Positions 25,266 through 34,150 of a stretch of 43,181 bases of DNA are shown here, in pieces; the stretch's first letter is position 1; the number at the start of each line of letters is the position of its first letter. The stretch spans positions 1-43,181 of the forward strand of contig JABDKL010000014.1 in assembly GCA_013002225.1 (NCBI GenBank), written 5' to 3'. A model generated the notes under the pieces. It was not told the origin of the DNA and searched no databases. It saw only the letters and a list, made by a program, of their open reading frames with translations. The stretch comes from Winogradskyella sp. Its GTDB lineage: Bacteria; Bacteroidota; Bacteroidia; Flavobacteriales; Flavobacteriaceae. The position numbers and the translations under genes are program-made.

Positions 25266-27668
25266 ATGAAAAAATTACTATTCGTTTGCTTCTTCGCACT
25301 TATAAATTTCACATTTCAAGCTCAAATTCTGAATAAAAAAAACCTTACAACATATGAAGGTTTTTTTGATTTCTATTATGAGGAAAGTAGCGATAAAATT
25401 TACCTTAAAGTTAAAAATCTCAATGATGAATTTCTTTATGTAAATGCTTTAGCATCTGGTGTGGGCAGTAATGATATTGGATTAGACAGAGGGCAACTGG
25501 GTAATGAACGCGTGGTCTATTTTCAAAAATCGGGAAATAAATTACTGTTAATTCAGCCTAATTTAAAGTTTAGAGCCAATACAGAAAACCAGGCAGAACG
25601 CAAAAGTATAGAACAGGCATTTGCAAAATCTGTTTTATTTGGATTTAAAATTCTATCAGAAGATGCTGGTAGTTTTATTATTGATTTTACGCCATTTTTA
25701 ATGGAAGATGCTCATGGCGTATCAAATCGTCTAAAACAAAGGAAAGAAGGTACATATAAAATTGATGCGTCAAAAAGTGCACTAGCATTAGAACGCACCA
25801 AAGCTTTTCCGGAAAATGTTGAGTTTGAAGCATTATTAACCTTTAAAGGGCAACCTACCGGCAAAAATGTTAGAAGTGTAACACCTACGAGCTCATTAGT
25901 AACTGTTGTACAGCACCACTCGTTTATAAGACTACCAGATGATAATTACAAACCTCGTGTATTTGATCCACGTAGCGGAGCTATTTCTATGTCGTACTTA
26001 GATTATGCAACACCTATACAAGAGGCTATAAAAAAACGTTTTATTATTCGTCATCGTTTAGAAAAAAAGAATCCTAATGCGGAAACAAGTGAGGCAATAG
26101 AACCTATTATTTATTATTTAGATCCTGGAACACCAGAACCTGTTAGATCGGCATTATTAGATGGAGCACATTGGTGGAACGAAGCATACAAGGCCATTGG
26201 TTTTAAAGATGCTTTTCAGGTAAAAATGTTGCCAGAAGATGCTGACCCTATGGACTGTAGGTATAATGTGATACAATGGGTACACCGAAGCACTAGAGGT
26301 TGGAGCTATGGTGCAAGTGTAGTAGATCCTCGAACAGGCGAAATAATAAAAGGCCATGTGAGTCTGGGAAGTTTGCGTATTCGACAAGACTTTATGATAG
26401 CGCAAGCTTTGATGAATAAACCTTTTGCAGAAAATGATGATAATTACCAACCGATGTTAGAAATGGCTTTGGCAAGAATTAGGCAATTGAGTGCGCATGA
26501 AGTTGGTCATACTATTGGTTTTGCCCATAATTTTGCAGCTAGCACAAACGATAGAGCATCAGTTATGGATTATCCTCACCCAAATATTGAGCTTAATAAT
26601 GGAAAAATAGATTTTAGTAACGCGTATGCTACTGGAATAGGTGAGTGGGATAAGGTCACTGTGGCTTATAGTTATTCTGATTTTGAAAGTGATGTCAATG
26701 AGGAAGAAGCCTTAAACAATATTTTGAAGAAGGCACAAGCGGAGGGCCAGCGTTTTATCACAGATTCTGATGCAAGAGCTGCCGGTGGCGCACATGCCTT
26801 AGCCCATTTATGGGACAATGGTAGTGATGCTGCGACGGAATTGAATAATATTCTTGATTTGCGAGAAAAGGCAATTTCAAATTTTTCAGTGGATAATATA
26901 AAAATTTATGAGCCTTACTCGGTGTTAGAGGATGTTTTTGTACCCTTATATTTTTATCATCGATTTCAGGTGGAAGCAGCAACAAAAGTTATTGGCGGAT
27001 TAGATTACAATTATGCTGTAAAGAAGGATGGGCAATTAACCACACAAGCAATTGATGCAGAAAAACAAAAGAATACTCTAGAGGCCATACTCAAAACATT
27101 ACAAGCAGAAACCTTGGCAATTCCGAAAGACAAATTAGGGTTATTTCCGCCAAGAGCATTTGGTTATAATCGCACTCGCGAATCGTTTAAAGGAAAAACA
27201 GGTGTTGCTTTTGATCCTTTAAGTGCTGCCAATACTGCTAGTGATATGACTTTAAAATATTTATTACATCCACAGCGAGCTAACCGCTTGGTGCTTCAAA
27301 AGAGTTTGGACGAAAATCAATTGAGTTTACAGCAAGTTTTTGATGATCTTATTAAGGCCTCATTTGGTAAGACGCATAAAGATGCTTATTTATCAGAAAT
27401 TCAACAACAGGTAAACGTTAATGTCTTAAAATATTTAATGAATTTAGCTGCCAGTGATCAATCTTATTTTCAGGTTAAAGCCATAGCCAATAAAACAATC
27501 AAAGATATCGCTAAGAAAAATTTAGCGATGGATGCATTTCAGTTTCAATACAACCTTATGATTAACGAATTTTATGAGCACCCAGATAAATTTAAACTAA
27601 AAAATGCACCTAAAATACCAGACGGATCTCCTATTGGTAGTGGTGCTTGTAATTATATGCCTAATTAA
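25266..27668 (+). CDS. Secreted zinc metalloprotease (DUF5117/DUF4953 type)
   Basis: An 800-residue exported metalloprotease. The signal peptide covers about residues 1-19 (cut near FQAQ). The zinc motif is HEVGHTIGFAHN, with His411 and His415 as ligands, Glu412 as base, and a third ligand at His421, the metzincin layout. A VMDYPHP segment follows as the Met-turn (SVMDY). N-terminal domains (about 25-300) match the DUF5118/DUF5117 pattern and the long C-terminal part the DUF4953 pattern. The substrate is unknown; the enzyme likely acts in the periplasm or outside. It stands alone, divergent from prfB and closed by a terminator. Confidence 0.88.
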   Translation: MKKLLFVCFFALINFTFQAQILNKKNLTTYEGFFDFYYEESSDKIYLKVKNLNDEFLYVNALASGVGSNDIGLDRGQLGNERVVYFQKSGNKLLLIQPNLKFRANTENQAERKSIEQAFAKSVLFGFKILSEDAGSFIIDFTPFLMEDAHGVSNRLKQRKEGTYKIDASKSALALERTKAFPENVEFEALLTFKGQPTGKNVRSVTPTSSLVTVVQHHSFIRLPDDNYKPRVFDPRSGAISMSYLDYATPIQEAIKKRFIIRHRLEKKNPNAETSEAIEPIIYYLDPGTPEPVRSALLDGAHWWNEAYKAIGFKDAFQVKMLPEDADPMDCRYNVIQWVHRSTRGWSYGASVVDPRTGEIIKGHVSLGSLRIRQDFMIAQALMNKPFAENDDNYQPMLEMALARIRQLSAHEVGHTIGFAHNFAASTNDRASVMDYPHPNIELNNGKIDFSNAYATGIGEWDKVTVAYSYSDFESDVNEEEALNNILKKAQAEGQRFITDSDARAAGGAHALAHLWDNGSDAATELNNILDLREKAISNFSVDNIKIYEPYSVLEDVFVPLYFYHRFQVEAATKVIGGLDYNYAVKKDGQLTTQAIDAEKQKNTLEAILKTLQAETLAIPKDKLGLFPPRAFGYNRTRESFKGKTGVAFDPLSAANTASDMTLKYLLHPQRANRLVLQKSLDENQLSLQQVFDDLIKASFGKTHKDAYLSEIQQQVNVNVLKYLMNLAASDQSYFQVKAIANKTIKDIAKKNLAMDAFQFQYNLMINEFYEHPDKFKLKNAPKIPDGSPIGSGACNYMPN

Positions 27669-27674
27669 CTTAAT

Positions 27675-27709
27675 AAAAAAACCTGAAATATATATTTCAG
27701 GTTTTTTTT
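27675..27709. terminator. Bidirectional terminator after the metalloprotease gene
   Basis: A perfect 34-bp palindrome (27675-27708) centred on ATATAT, with arms AAAAAAACCTGAAATAT and its complement, T run on the right and A run on the left. It separates the metalloprotease gene and the convergent lipoprotein gene (stop at 27727). Confidence 0.88.
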
Positions 27710-27726
27710 ATTTGTTTAACTATGAT

Positions 27727-28905
27727 TTAGTATGGTCCATTTCCATCATCATCATCTTCACAAACAACCGAATGAGCAATTACATAAATATCTCCAGACA
27801 AGTTAGATTCAACATCATATTGACCTGGTGCTACTGTGTATGATCCATTATTTTTTGTAGGATAAGGTAGATAACCTGCATACAGATGCTCTTCTGTATT
27901 TACATAACCATCTAAGAGATCGTAAGAAGCAGTTACTCCATTAGAATCATAAGTAATTGTTACTGTTCCAACTAAAGCGCCGTTGCTAATATTACATTGA
28001 CCTGCACCAGCGTAAACATCATAAGTATATGTGCCTTCAGATAAAGGACCTATATTCCATCCCCATCGACTGAAGCCTCCTTCGTCGAAACATGCATGAT
28101 CATCATTTGAATTTCCTTTTGCAAAAGCTGTTTCGCAACCGCCTCCGCCTGTGCTTGGTGGCTCACATTCAATTTTAAAATTAAAATCTATCAACCATAA
28201 GTCTGCGCCTGTATTAACATCAGTTAACCAGCCCCATGTACTTAGTCCAATAGCATTTAAATCAGAGTCATAATTAGCGCCTCCTACACCAATATGTGCA
28301 CCATAATTCGGTGTAGTAACGTCAGCAGGATCAGGTCTTTGTCTTAATCCAAATTCTCCCTCTTGTACACAATCTCCACCTAATGCAGAAACTGTACTTC
28401 TTTCAGAGTCAATGAGATAAAAGCTCATGTCCTCAGAATTAGAAGCATTACCAGCGGTACCTTCTTTTTTATGATCACCATCATGGAATGCTTGCCATTC
28501 TTCCCATGTACGCTTATCTTTTAACCAAACATCGATTTCTACGACACAAGTACCTCTTACTGTACTTCCTAATATATTGGCTGTTCCGTCTTCGTATTCT
28601 CTAAAAACCAAATTATGATTACTGTCCTGAGAAAAATAAGTATTAGCATTAAAATAATCAGTCGCTTCTGGAGTTTCTGACCACCAAAAGTTTGATGTAG
28701 GTTGGCGATCTCCCCAAGGAGCTCTATCGGCATCAATTATGTTACACTCAGTAAAATTTGCAACAGAAGTAGTAACATTTGGTTTTTTCTTTTTCTTTTT
28801 CTTTTCTATGTCTAAAAGAGAGTTATTGTCTGTTTCTAATTGCTCTGTTTGGCATGCAAAGAATATAAAACATAGTCCAAAAAGCAATGATAATTTTTTA
28901 ATCAT
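27727..28905 (-). CDS. Surface lipoprotein, shared central domain plus YAGAGQC-type C-terminal module
   Basis: A 392-residue lipoprotein. The lipobox is FFAC (Cys18), followed by an acidic stretch and a run of seven lysines. Residues ~50-245 form a domain nearly parallel to the one in the gene at 32362-33588: IDADRAP.G..QP.SNFWWS, YFN..TY, a Trp-rich VWLKDKRTWEEWQA, HKKEG, SNSEDM.FYLID.(E/T)RSTV, LRQRPDP and ANYDS. The C-terminal ~130 residues (RWGWNIGPL, YAGAGQCNISNG, HLYAGYLPYP, YTVAPGQYDV, GDIYVIAHSVVC) are a module seen at the ends of large secreted Flavobacteriia proteins. Binding or adhesion is likely. Start chosen at ATG 28905: the upstream TTG (28935) overlaps a promoter element. Confidence 0.8.
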   Translation of the reverse strand: MIKKLSLLFGLCFIFFACQTEQLETDNNSLLDIEKKKKKKKPNVTTSVANFTECNIIDADRAPWGDRQPTSNFWWSETPEATDYFNANTYFSQDSNHNLVFREYEDGTANILGSTVRGTCVVEIDVWLKDKRTWEEWQAFHDGDHKKEGTAGNASNSEDMSFYLIDSERSTVSALGGDCVQEGEFGLRQRPDPADVTTPNYGAHIGVGGANYDSDLNAIGLSTWGWLTDVNTGADLWLIDFNFKIECEPPSTGGGGCETAFAKGNSNDDHACFDEGGFSRWGWNIGPLSEGTYTYDVYAGAGQCNISNGALVGTVTITYDSNGVTASYDLLDGYVNTEEHLYAGYLPYPTKNNGSYTVAPGQYDVESNLSGDIYVIAHSVVCEDDDDGNGPY

Positions 28906-28932
28906 GATTGAAAGTTTAAAATTAATAGCATA

Positions 28933-28940
28933 CAAATTTA
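28933..28940 (-). promoter_or_regulatory. Putative -7 element for the 27727-28905 lipoprotein gene
   Basis: Minus-strand TAAATTTG matches TAnnTTTG exactly, 28 bp upstream of the ATG at 28905. It overlaps the alternative TTG start at 28935, which argues against that start. Confidence 0.45.
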
Positions 28941-28970
28941 ACTTATATCCATTTCAGCACCTCTTCTTAT

Positions 28971-29040
28971 AGATAAAATGCAAAAATTAATTGTTGTATT
29001 GCTTTTCCCTAGATATAATGCAAATTTTGATTGTTAAATT
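28971..29040 (+). repeat. Imperfect direct repeat in a divergent intergenic region
   Basis: Two 30-base copies, 28971-29000 and 29011-29040, are 40 bp apart and agree at about 24 of 30 positions; both contain AGATAnAATGCAAA and ATTGTT. They lie between the lipoprotein gene and ltaE and may be a regulator binding site read on either strand. Confidence 0.45.
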
Positions 29041-29069
29041 ACATTGACCGCTCATGCAATTTTATAAAA

Positions 29070-29099
29070 TTGAGAGTTTTTTCTAATAAATTAATATTG
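29070..29099 (+). promoter_or_regulatory. Putative promoter for the threonine aldolase gene
   Basis: TTG (29070-29072) and TAATATTG (29092-29099) are separated by 19 bp, the canonical Bacteroidota -33/-7 spacing; the -7 differs at one base from TAnnTTTG. The ATG is 30 bp further. Confidence 0.5.
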
Positions 29100-29129
29100 A
29101 TTCATATATTTAAATTTTAGTATTTCAAA

Positions 29130-30149
29130 ATGATTATAGACTTAAGAAGTGATACGATAACAAATCCAACAGAAGGGATGTTAAATGCAATGTTAACTGC
29201 TGAAGTTGGAGATGACGTTTATAAAGAAGACCCAACGGTAAATGCATTAGAACAACGCTTAGCGGAAATGTTTGGTATGGACGAAGCCTTGTTCTTTCCA
29301 ACCGGAAGTATGGCTAATCAAGCTGCATTAAAATTACATACTAATCCTGGAGAACAAGTTATTTGCGACAAATATGCACATATCTATAATTACGAAGGCG
29401 GTGGAGCTTCCTTTAACAGTGGAATCTCGTGTAAGTTGATAGATGGATACAGAGGCATGTTTACAGCGGAACAGGCTGAAGCTTCAATTAATCCACCAGA
29501 CTTTTATCACAGTCCCCTAACGTCGTTAATTGCAATTGAAAACACCACAAATAAAGGAGGAGGAGCATGTTGGGATTTCGAAGAATTAAAAAGGATTAGA
29601 GAGGTAGCTAATAATCATAACCTAGGTTTTCACTTGGATGGCGCCCGATTATGGAACGCATTAATTGCTAAAGGTGAAACACCACAACAGTATGGAAAAT
29701 TATTTGATACTATTTCGGTTTGCTTAAGCAAGGGGTTAGGCTGTCCCATGGGTTCAGTTCTTATCGGAAATAAAGAGCTGATGAAAGGAGCGATTAGAAT
29801 TCGAAAAATTTTGGGTGGTGGTATGCGGCAGGTAGGTTTTGCTGCTGCTGCTGGTTTGTATGCCTTGGACCATCATTTTGAACGTCTCTCTGAAGATCAT
29901 ATTAGGGCTAAAGAAATTGGTCATGTACTTGCTGATCTACATTCAATTAAAAAAGTAGAACCTATTGAAACGAATATTATCATTTTTGAGTTACATAATG
30001 AGGTAGATGAAGCGCAATTTTTAAAAACCTTAACAGATAAGCAAATTCATATTATTGGAATGGGAAGTAATAAGTTGAGAATGGTCACACATTTAGATTA
30101 TACTTCTGTGATGCATCAGCAATTATTAGCGGTTTTAAGACAATTATAA
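29130..30149 (+). CDS. ltaE: Low-specificity L-threonine aldolase
   Basis: A 339-residue PLP enzyme (fold type I) that splits L-threonine or L-allo-threonine to glycine and acetaldehyde. The start MIIDLRSDTITNPTEGM is diagnostic. The PLP lysine is Lys201 in CLSKGLGCPMGS, the ring-stacking His84 lies in KYAHIYNYEGGG, and LDGARLWNA carries the PLP nitrogen partner Asp170. Length is normal. It begins the plus-strand cassette that continues with the two glycosyltransferases after an 86-bp gap. That gap contains no clear terminator. Confidence 0.92.
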   Translation: MIIDLRSDTITNPTEGMLNAMLTAEVGDDVYKEDPTVNALEQRLAEMFGMDEALFFPTGSMANQAALKLHTNPGEQVICDKYAHIYNYEGGGASFNSGISCKLIDGYRGMFTAEQAEASINPPDFYHSPLTSLIAIENTTNKGGGACWDFEELKRIREVANNHNLGFHLDGARLWNALIAKGETPQQYGKLFDTISVCLSKGLGCPMGSVLIGNKELMKGAIRIRKILGGGMRQVGFAAAAGLYALDHHFERLSEDHIRAKEIGHVLADLHSIKKVEPIETNIIIFELHNEVDEAQFLKTLTDKQIHIIGMGSNKLRMVTHLDYTSVMHQQLLAVLRQL

Positions 30150-30235
30150 CCTAATACCTGTACATATGCGTATTAACGATTTTTTTCAGTTTATAAAATA
30201 AATGGTCTTACATTGTTCAACACTTAAAAACTAGC

Positions 30236-31276
30236 ATGAAATTAAGCATTTTAATTCCTATGTATAATGCTGAGAAATACGTTGGGAATTGCATTGAAAG
30301 TCTTTTGAGGCAGGATTTGAATTTTGATGATTATGAAATCCTTATTATGGATGATGGTTCACAGGATCAATCAATTACTGTAGTCGAGAATTACGCTAAA
30401 AAATATCCAAATATTACATTATACGCTCACCCGAACACGGGTTGTTATTCTACAAGAAATAAACTATTAACTAAAGCAAAAGGCGACTATATCTATCATT
30501 TAGATGCCGACGATTATATTGTAGATAATAGTTTAAAACCATTATTGGATATTGCGGTAAATGAAAATCTCGATATCATTGGTTTTAAAACAAAAGAAAC
30601 TAAAAAATTAAACCTGTTTAATCTGAATAGACCTATTGATGATGGTACGTTAAACGTTTGCACAGGGTCTGAATTTTTAGAAAACTTCCCAGATTTAAGA
30701 CATGAAATATGGTGGTATTTTATAAAGCGACAATTTATTGAGACCAATGCCTTAAAATTTACAAAGAACGAGTATAATGCAGATGTAGTATTTACCTTAA
30801 AAGCTTTATTGAACGCTAAACAGATGGTTTATTTACCAAAAGCTATACATAGGTATGTGCAAACAGGAGGCTCTTTAATGCGAAGTAAAGACTTAATAGT
30901 TAAGGTAAAGCGTATATACTATCTTCATATGATGATAATGAATTTAAGTGTTTTAATAAATGAAGCCGAATTAACAGATAACTATAGCAGAAAATTAATC
31001 GATAATTTGTCTCACAGAAGAGATGTCTTCACTTTTTTTAACTTATTAAATATGGTGAGAAATCCTTTTCATATTACATATATTAAGAATAAAGTAAATT
31101 CACTAAAGGAGGTAAATGCTTATCCTATTCATAATTTTGCCCAGAAAAATTATGATACTCTCAAATTTAATTTACTGGTAACACTTATTAATAAAGAAAA
31201 CATATTATATCTAGTTATTTACCTAAAAAATATGCTGATTAAACCCGAGAAAACTACACTTACAGATGAAGCTTAG
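30236..31276 (+). CDS. Family 2 glycosyltransferase (first of a tandem pair)
   Basis: A 346-residue GT-A fold glycosyltransferase of family 2. The nucleotide-binding opening SILIPMYNAEKYV is at 4-16, DDGS at 39-42 and the metal-binding DADD at 90-93. The acceptor half contains EIWWYFIKRQFIE and a RYVQTGG motif; the C-terminal ~80 residues are helical and amphipathic. No transmembrane helix is evident, so it is probably peripheral at the inner membrane. It is homologous to the next gene over its whole length and overlaps it by 11 bp. The sugar and acceptor cannot be read from sequence; surface polysaccharide or protein glycosylation are the options. Confidence 0.88.
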   Translation: MKLSILIPMYNAEKYVGNCIESLLRQDLNFDDYEILIMDDGSQDQSITVVENYAKKYPNITLYAHPNTGCYSTRNKLLTKAKGDYIYHLDADDYIVDNSLKPLLDIAVNENLDIIGFKTKETKKLNLFNLNRPIDDGTLNVCTGSEFLENFPDLRHEIWWYFIKRQFIETNALKFTKNEYNADVVFTLKALLNAKQMVYLPKAIHRYVQTGGSLMRSKDLIVKVKRIYYLHMMIMNLSVLINEAELTDNYSRKLIDNLSHRRDVFTFFNLLNMVRNPFHITYIKNKVNSLKEVNAYPIHNFAQKNYDTLKFNLLVTLINKENILYLVIYLKNMLIKPEKTTLTDEA

Positions 31277-32291
31277 TATAATTGTTCCAGTTTATAACTC
31301 AGAAAAATTTCTAAGTAAATCCATTGAGAATTTAATTAGTCAAGGATTGGCGGATGGTGATTTTGAGATTATAATTGTAGATGATGGCTCTACGGACGGA
31401 AGTGCAGCTATTGCGATGAGATATCAAATTAAACATTCCTGTATAAGAATAATTAACAAAATAAATGGAGGTGTAGGAAGTGCAAGAAATGCTGGGTTGG
31501 ACATTGCTAAGGGAAAATATATTTATTTTATTGATCCGGATGATTTTATGGTTGACAAAGTCCTAAGTAGTTTATTGACTTTAATTGAAGCGAATAAATT
31601 AGACATCCTGACATTTAACTCTGAAATTATATCAGAATTAAGTATGAACAAAGGATCTAATAAAACTATTAACCATCAAATAGCGTTATCTCCAATAACA
31701 AATGGACGAGATTACCTAGCCACACAGGAATATCAAAATGAATGCTGGTGGTATATTGTAGATGCTTCATTTCTGAGAAAATCTAATGTAAGATTTATTA
31801 ATGGCAGATGGATGGAAGATGCAATATTCACTGCCCAGTTATTTCTAAGAGCCAATAAAATGGCTCATAGTTCTATAGTTGCTCATAAACACTTGATTGT
31901 GGACGGCTCTGCAATGACTAGCAAAGAAAAAACGCATTATGTGCAAGTGATTAAAGATAATTACAATGCAGCAATTGTTTTTGACGAAATTATAGATTCT
32001 TTGGAAATTAATAGTGTTAATAGGGATTGTATTGATAGGTTAAAAACAAGGCAGCAATCTTTTGTCTTTTTTATGATGGTAAGAATACTTAAGTCGTCCA
32101 TTAGCCTCAAGGAAATAAGATCAATGTTAACAGGTCTTGAGCAGATAGGTGCGTATCCATTAAATGCATTTATAAGCCGAGACTATAACAAACTATCCTA
32201 TCGTTTACTGGTGAAGGTTTTTAATCAAAAATGGTTATATCTATTGATCTTTAAATTTTGTAATCCAGTTTTGAGACGGGTTTACTCTTAA
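31266..32291 (+). CDS. Family 2 glycosyltransferase (second of a tandem pair)
   Basis: A 341-residue family 2 glycosyltransferase with SIIVPVYNSEKFL at 4-16, DDGS at 39-42 and DPDD at 90-93, the same positions as in the preceding gene. The shared acceptor-half marks are ECWWYIVDASFL (compare EIWWYFIKRQF) and a C-terminal GAYPLNAF (compare NAYPIHNF). The pair thus arose by tandem duplication and has diverged. The start overlaps the preceding gene by 11 bp, giving translational coupling. A good terminator follows 22 bp after the stop. Confidence 0.88.
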   Translation: MKLSIIVPVYNSEKFLSKSIENLISQGLADGDFEIIIVDDGSTDGSAAIAMRYQIKHSCIRIINKINGGVGSARNAGLDIAKGKYIYFIDPDDFMVDKVLSSLLTLIEANKLDILTFNSEIISELSMNKGSNKTINHQIALSPITNGRDYLATQEYQNECWWYIVDASFLRKSNVRFINGRWMEDAIFTAQLFLRANKMAHSSIVAHKHLIVDGSAMTSKEKTHYVQVIKDNYNAAIVFDEIIDSLEINSVNRDCIDRLKTRQQSFVFFMMVRILKSSISLKEIRSMLTGLEQIGAYPLNAFISRDYNKLSYRLLVKVFNQKWLYLLIFKFCNPVLRRVYS

Positions 32292-32313
32292 TAAGGCGCT
32301 AAATTTGAAACAA

Positions 32314-32343
32314 AAAAAAGGGACGATATTTCGTCCCTTTTTT
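32314..32343. terminator. Bidirectional terminator after the glycosyltransferase pair
   Basis: Arms AAAAAAGGGACGA and TCGTCCCTTTTTT with a TATT loop, usable on both strands. It lies between the second glycosyltransferase and the convergent lipoprotein gene. Confidence 0.88.
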
Positions 32344-32361
32344 ATAATCTATATATAGATG

Positions 32362-33588
32362 TTAGTAATATCTACAGTGACTGCGATATCTACATCTCCA
32401 GTGTCTATGACAATAATTGTCTTCTGGAACGTACTCACATAGTTCGCCTCCATGAGAACTGTTACCAGAAACTACTTCTAGAACACCTTTTACATAACCT
32501 GGTCCAATTTCTAAATCACAGTTGGTTCTAATTTTGGTGTAATAACAGTTACCTACAAAAATGTACGCCCATTTACCAATTGTACCATTACTATTAGCAC
32601 CACTGAAACTAAAGTTTTCATGAGCGCCTACGGTTTCATCGAAGATCTTAGTTGCGTAACATGTGTTTTCGTAACGCTGGTAAACTCTCACTCTGTAATC
32701 ATTATGCCAATCCCAGTTTAAAGTTAAATCTGTTACTTTACCTTCACAATCATTACACTCCTCTTCATTTAATTCTAAACGGAAGTTAAAGTCAATCTTT
32801 GGTTTACTTATAGGTAAGCAAGAAACAGGATCTATTAAGGTTCCCCAAGTACTTAAACCAAAAGCACCAATATTAGAATCGTAATTAGCACCACCAGGAC
32901 CAATATGGGTTCCATAATTTGGAGTGTTTGGGTCATTTGGATCTGGTCTTTGTACTAAGCCAAAAGTTCCAGTTTCAATACAATCACCACCACTAGCAGT
33001 CACTGTACTTCTAGTATGGTCAATAAGGTAAAAGTTCATGTCTGCAGAATTTGAAGCCAAACCTGCAACACCTTCTTTTTTGTGTTCTCCACCAATAGCT
33101 TGCCATTCGGCCCAATCTTTCTTATGCTTAAACCATACGTTAAGTTCTACAGTACAGGTACCAGATATAGTAGTTCCTACTAAATTCGCTGTTCCATTAG
33201 TGTACTCCGTAAAGACTAAGTTTTCACCCTCTGCAGCACCATAGTAAGTGTCAGGATTAAAATAATCATCGGCATCTCTACTATTAGACCACCAAAAGTT
33301 TGATACAGGTTGAATGTGCCCATAAGGTGCTCTATCGGCATCGATAACCGTATAGGTTGCAGCAACTTCTGGTCCATTATTACCATAAGTTTTACTTGAA
33401 CTTACAACTAATCTTTCACTGGTTTCAGTAAATTGTAATTCAGGATCTTCCTCACCGTCAGAGACAATTATCTCTTTTTCGAAAAGTACTTCGTTCTGTT
33501 CTAGAGTAGAATCAGAGGCTGATTCTTTCTCACAACTGGCAAATACAAAAAGTATGGCCAGCATACATAGTTTAAAAAATTGTTTCAT
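32362..33588 (-). CDS. Surface lipoprotein paralogous to 27727-28905, with different C-terminal module
   Basis: A 408-residue lipoprotein with lipobox FASC (Cys19) followed by an acidic linker (residues ~20-65). Residues ~80-275 match the central domain of the other lipoprotein: IDADRAPYGHIQPVSNFWWS, YFNPDTYYG, VWFKHKKDWAEWQA, HKKEGVAG, NFYLIDHTRSTV, VQRPDP, ANYDSNIGAFGLSTWG. The C-terminal ~130 residues start at CNDCEGKVTDLTLNW and contain RVYQR, FSFSG, GTIGKWAYIFV and IGPGYVKGVLEVVSGNSSHGG, a beta-rich module I know from other secreted Bacteroidota proteins. It ends in an unusual His/Arg/Cys/Tyr tail (CHRHWRCRYRSHCRYY). A structural or binding role outside the cell is likely. Confidence 0.8.
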   Translation of the reverse strand: MKQFFKLCMLAILFVFASCEKESASDSTLEQNEVLFEKEIIVSDGEEDPELQFTETSERLVVSSSKTYGNNGPEVAATYTVIDADRAPYGHIQPVSNFWWSNSRDADDYFNPDTYYGAAEGENLVFTEYTNGTANLVGTTISGTCTVELNVWFKHKKDWAEWQAIGGEHKKEGVAGLASNSADMNFYLIDHTRSTVTASGGDCIETGTFGLVQRPDPNDPNTPNYGTHIGPGGANYDSNIGAFGLSTWGTLIDPVSCLPISKPKIDFNFRLELNEEECNDCEGKVTDLTLNWDWHNDYRVRVYQRYENTCYATKIFDETVGAHENFSFSGANSNGTIGKWAYIFVGNCYYTKIRTNCDLEIGPGYVKGVLEVVSGNSSHGGELCEYVPEDNYCHRHWRCRYRSHCRYY

Positions 33589-33749
33589 AATAAATAATTG
33601 ATTAATAGCATTAATATCAATTAAAGATAAATTTTAACAATCTTTTTGGGTTTTATTTTAGACTAAATACCAAACTATTAGATTTAGCAATTACTAATTA
33701 CATTTTATCGGAAATTTCGGTAATTCTTAGACGATTTAAAACCACAATT

Positions 33750-34073
33750 TTACTTAAACATATCCATTCCAGGTATGTTAGGCATACCATCTTTAGCTAC
33801 TGCAGCAATTTCGTTTTCGTTAATTTCAGTTGCTTTTTCTATAGCTTTGTTAAGTGTTAAGATGAGGTAATCTTCTAACATTTCCTTATCGTTTAGTAGT
33901 TCATCATCAATAGAAATCGCTTTAATTGTTCTATTGGCAGTAATTGAGACCTTAAGTTTTTTATCACTGCTAGATTCGTCAATTATTACAGTATGTAAGC
34001 GTTCCTTCGTCTCTTCAACTTTTTTTTGGGCTTCTTTTAATTTTGACATCATACCCATCATATCTCCAAACAT
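33750..34073 (-). CDS. YbaB/EbfC family nucleoid-associated protein
   Basis: A 107-residue homodimeric DNA-binding protein. [26 protein letters not shown] is the family's N-terminal helix, followed by the beta-hairpin ([22 protein letters not shown]) and a C-terminal helix. I take the ATG at 34073, the usual MFGDMMGM opening; an in-frame ATG at 34085 would add only four residues. It lies divergent from the oligopeptidase gene with a 77-bp gap. recR/dnaX are not adjacent, which is common in this phylum. Confidence 0.9.
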   Translation of the reverse strand: MFGDMMGMMSKLKEAQKKVEETKERLHTVIIDESSSDKKLKVSITANRTIKAISIDDELLNDKEMLEDYLILTLNKAIEKATEINENEIAAVAKDGMPNIPGMDMFK

Positions 34074-34150
34074 ATATTTTATCATTTAAATTAATGCGCT
34101 GTAAAATTACTAAATTGCCCTCTTTTTCAGAATAAATTTTAAGATTAAAA

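Noticed and set aside
27727-33588. Genomic island or prophage with attachment sites
   Set aside because: The region looks accessory, but I found no integrase, tRNA gene or flanking direct repeats beyond the paralogous lipoprotein genes.
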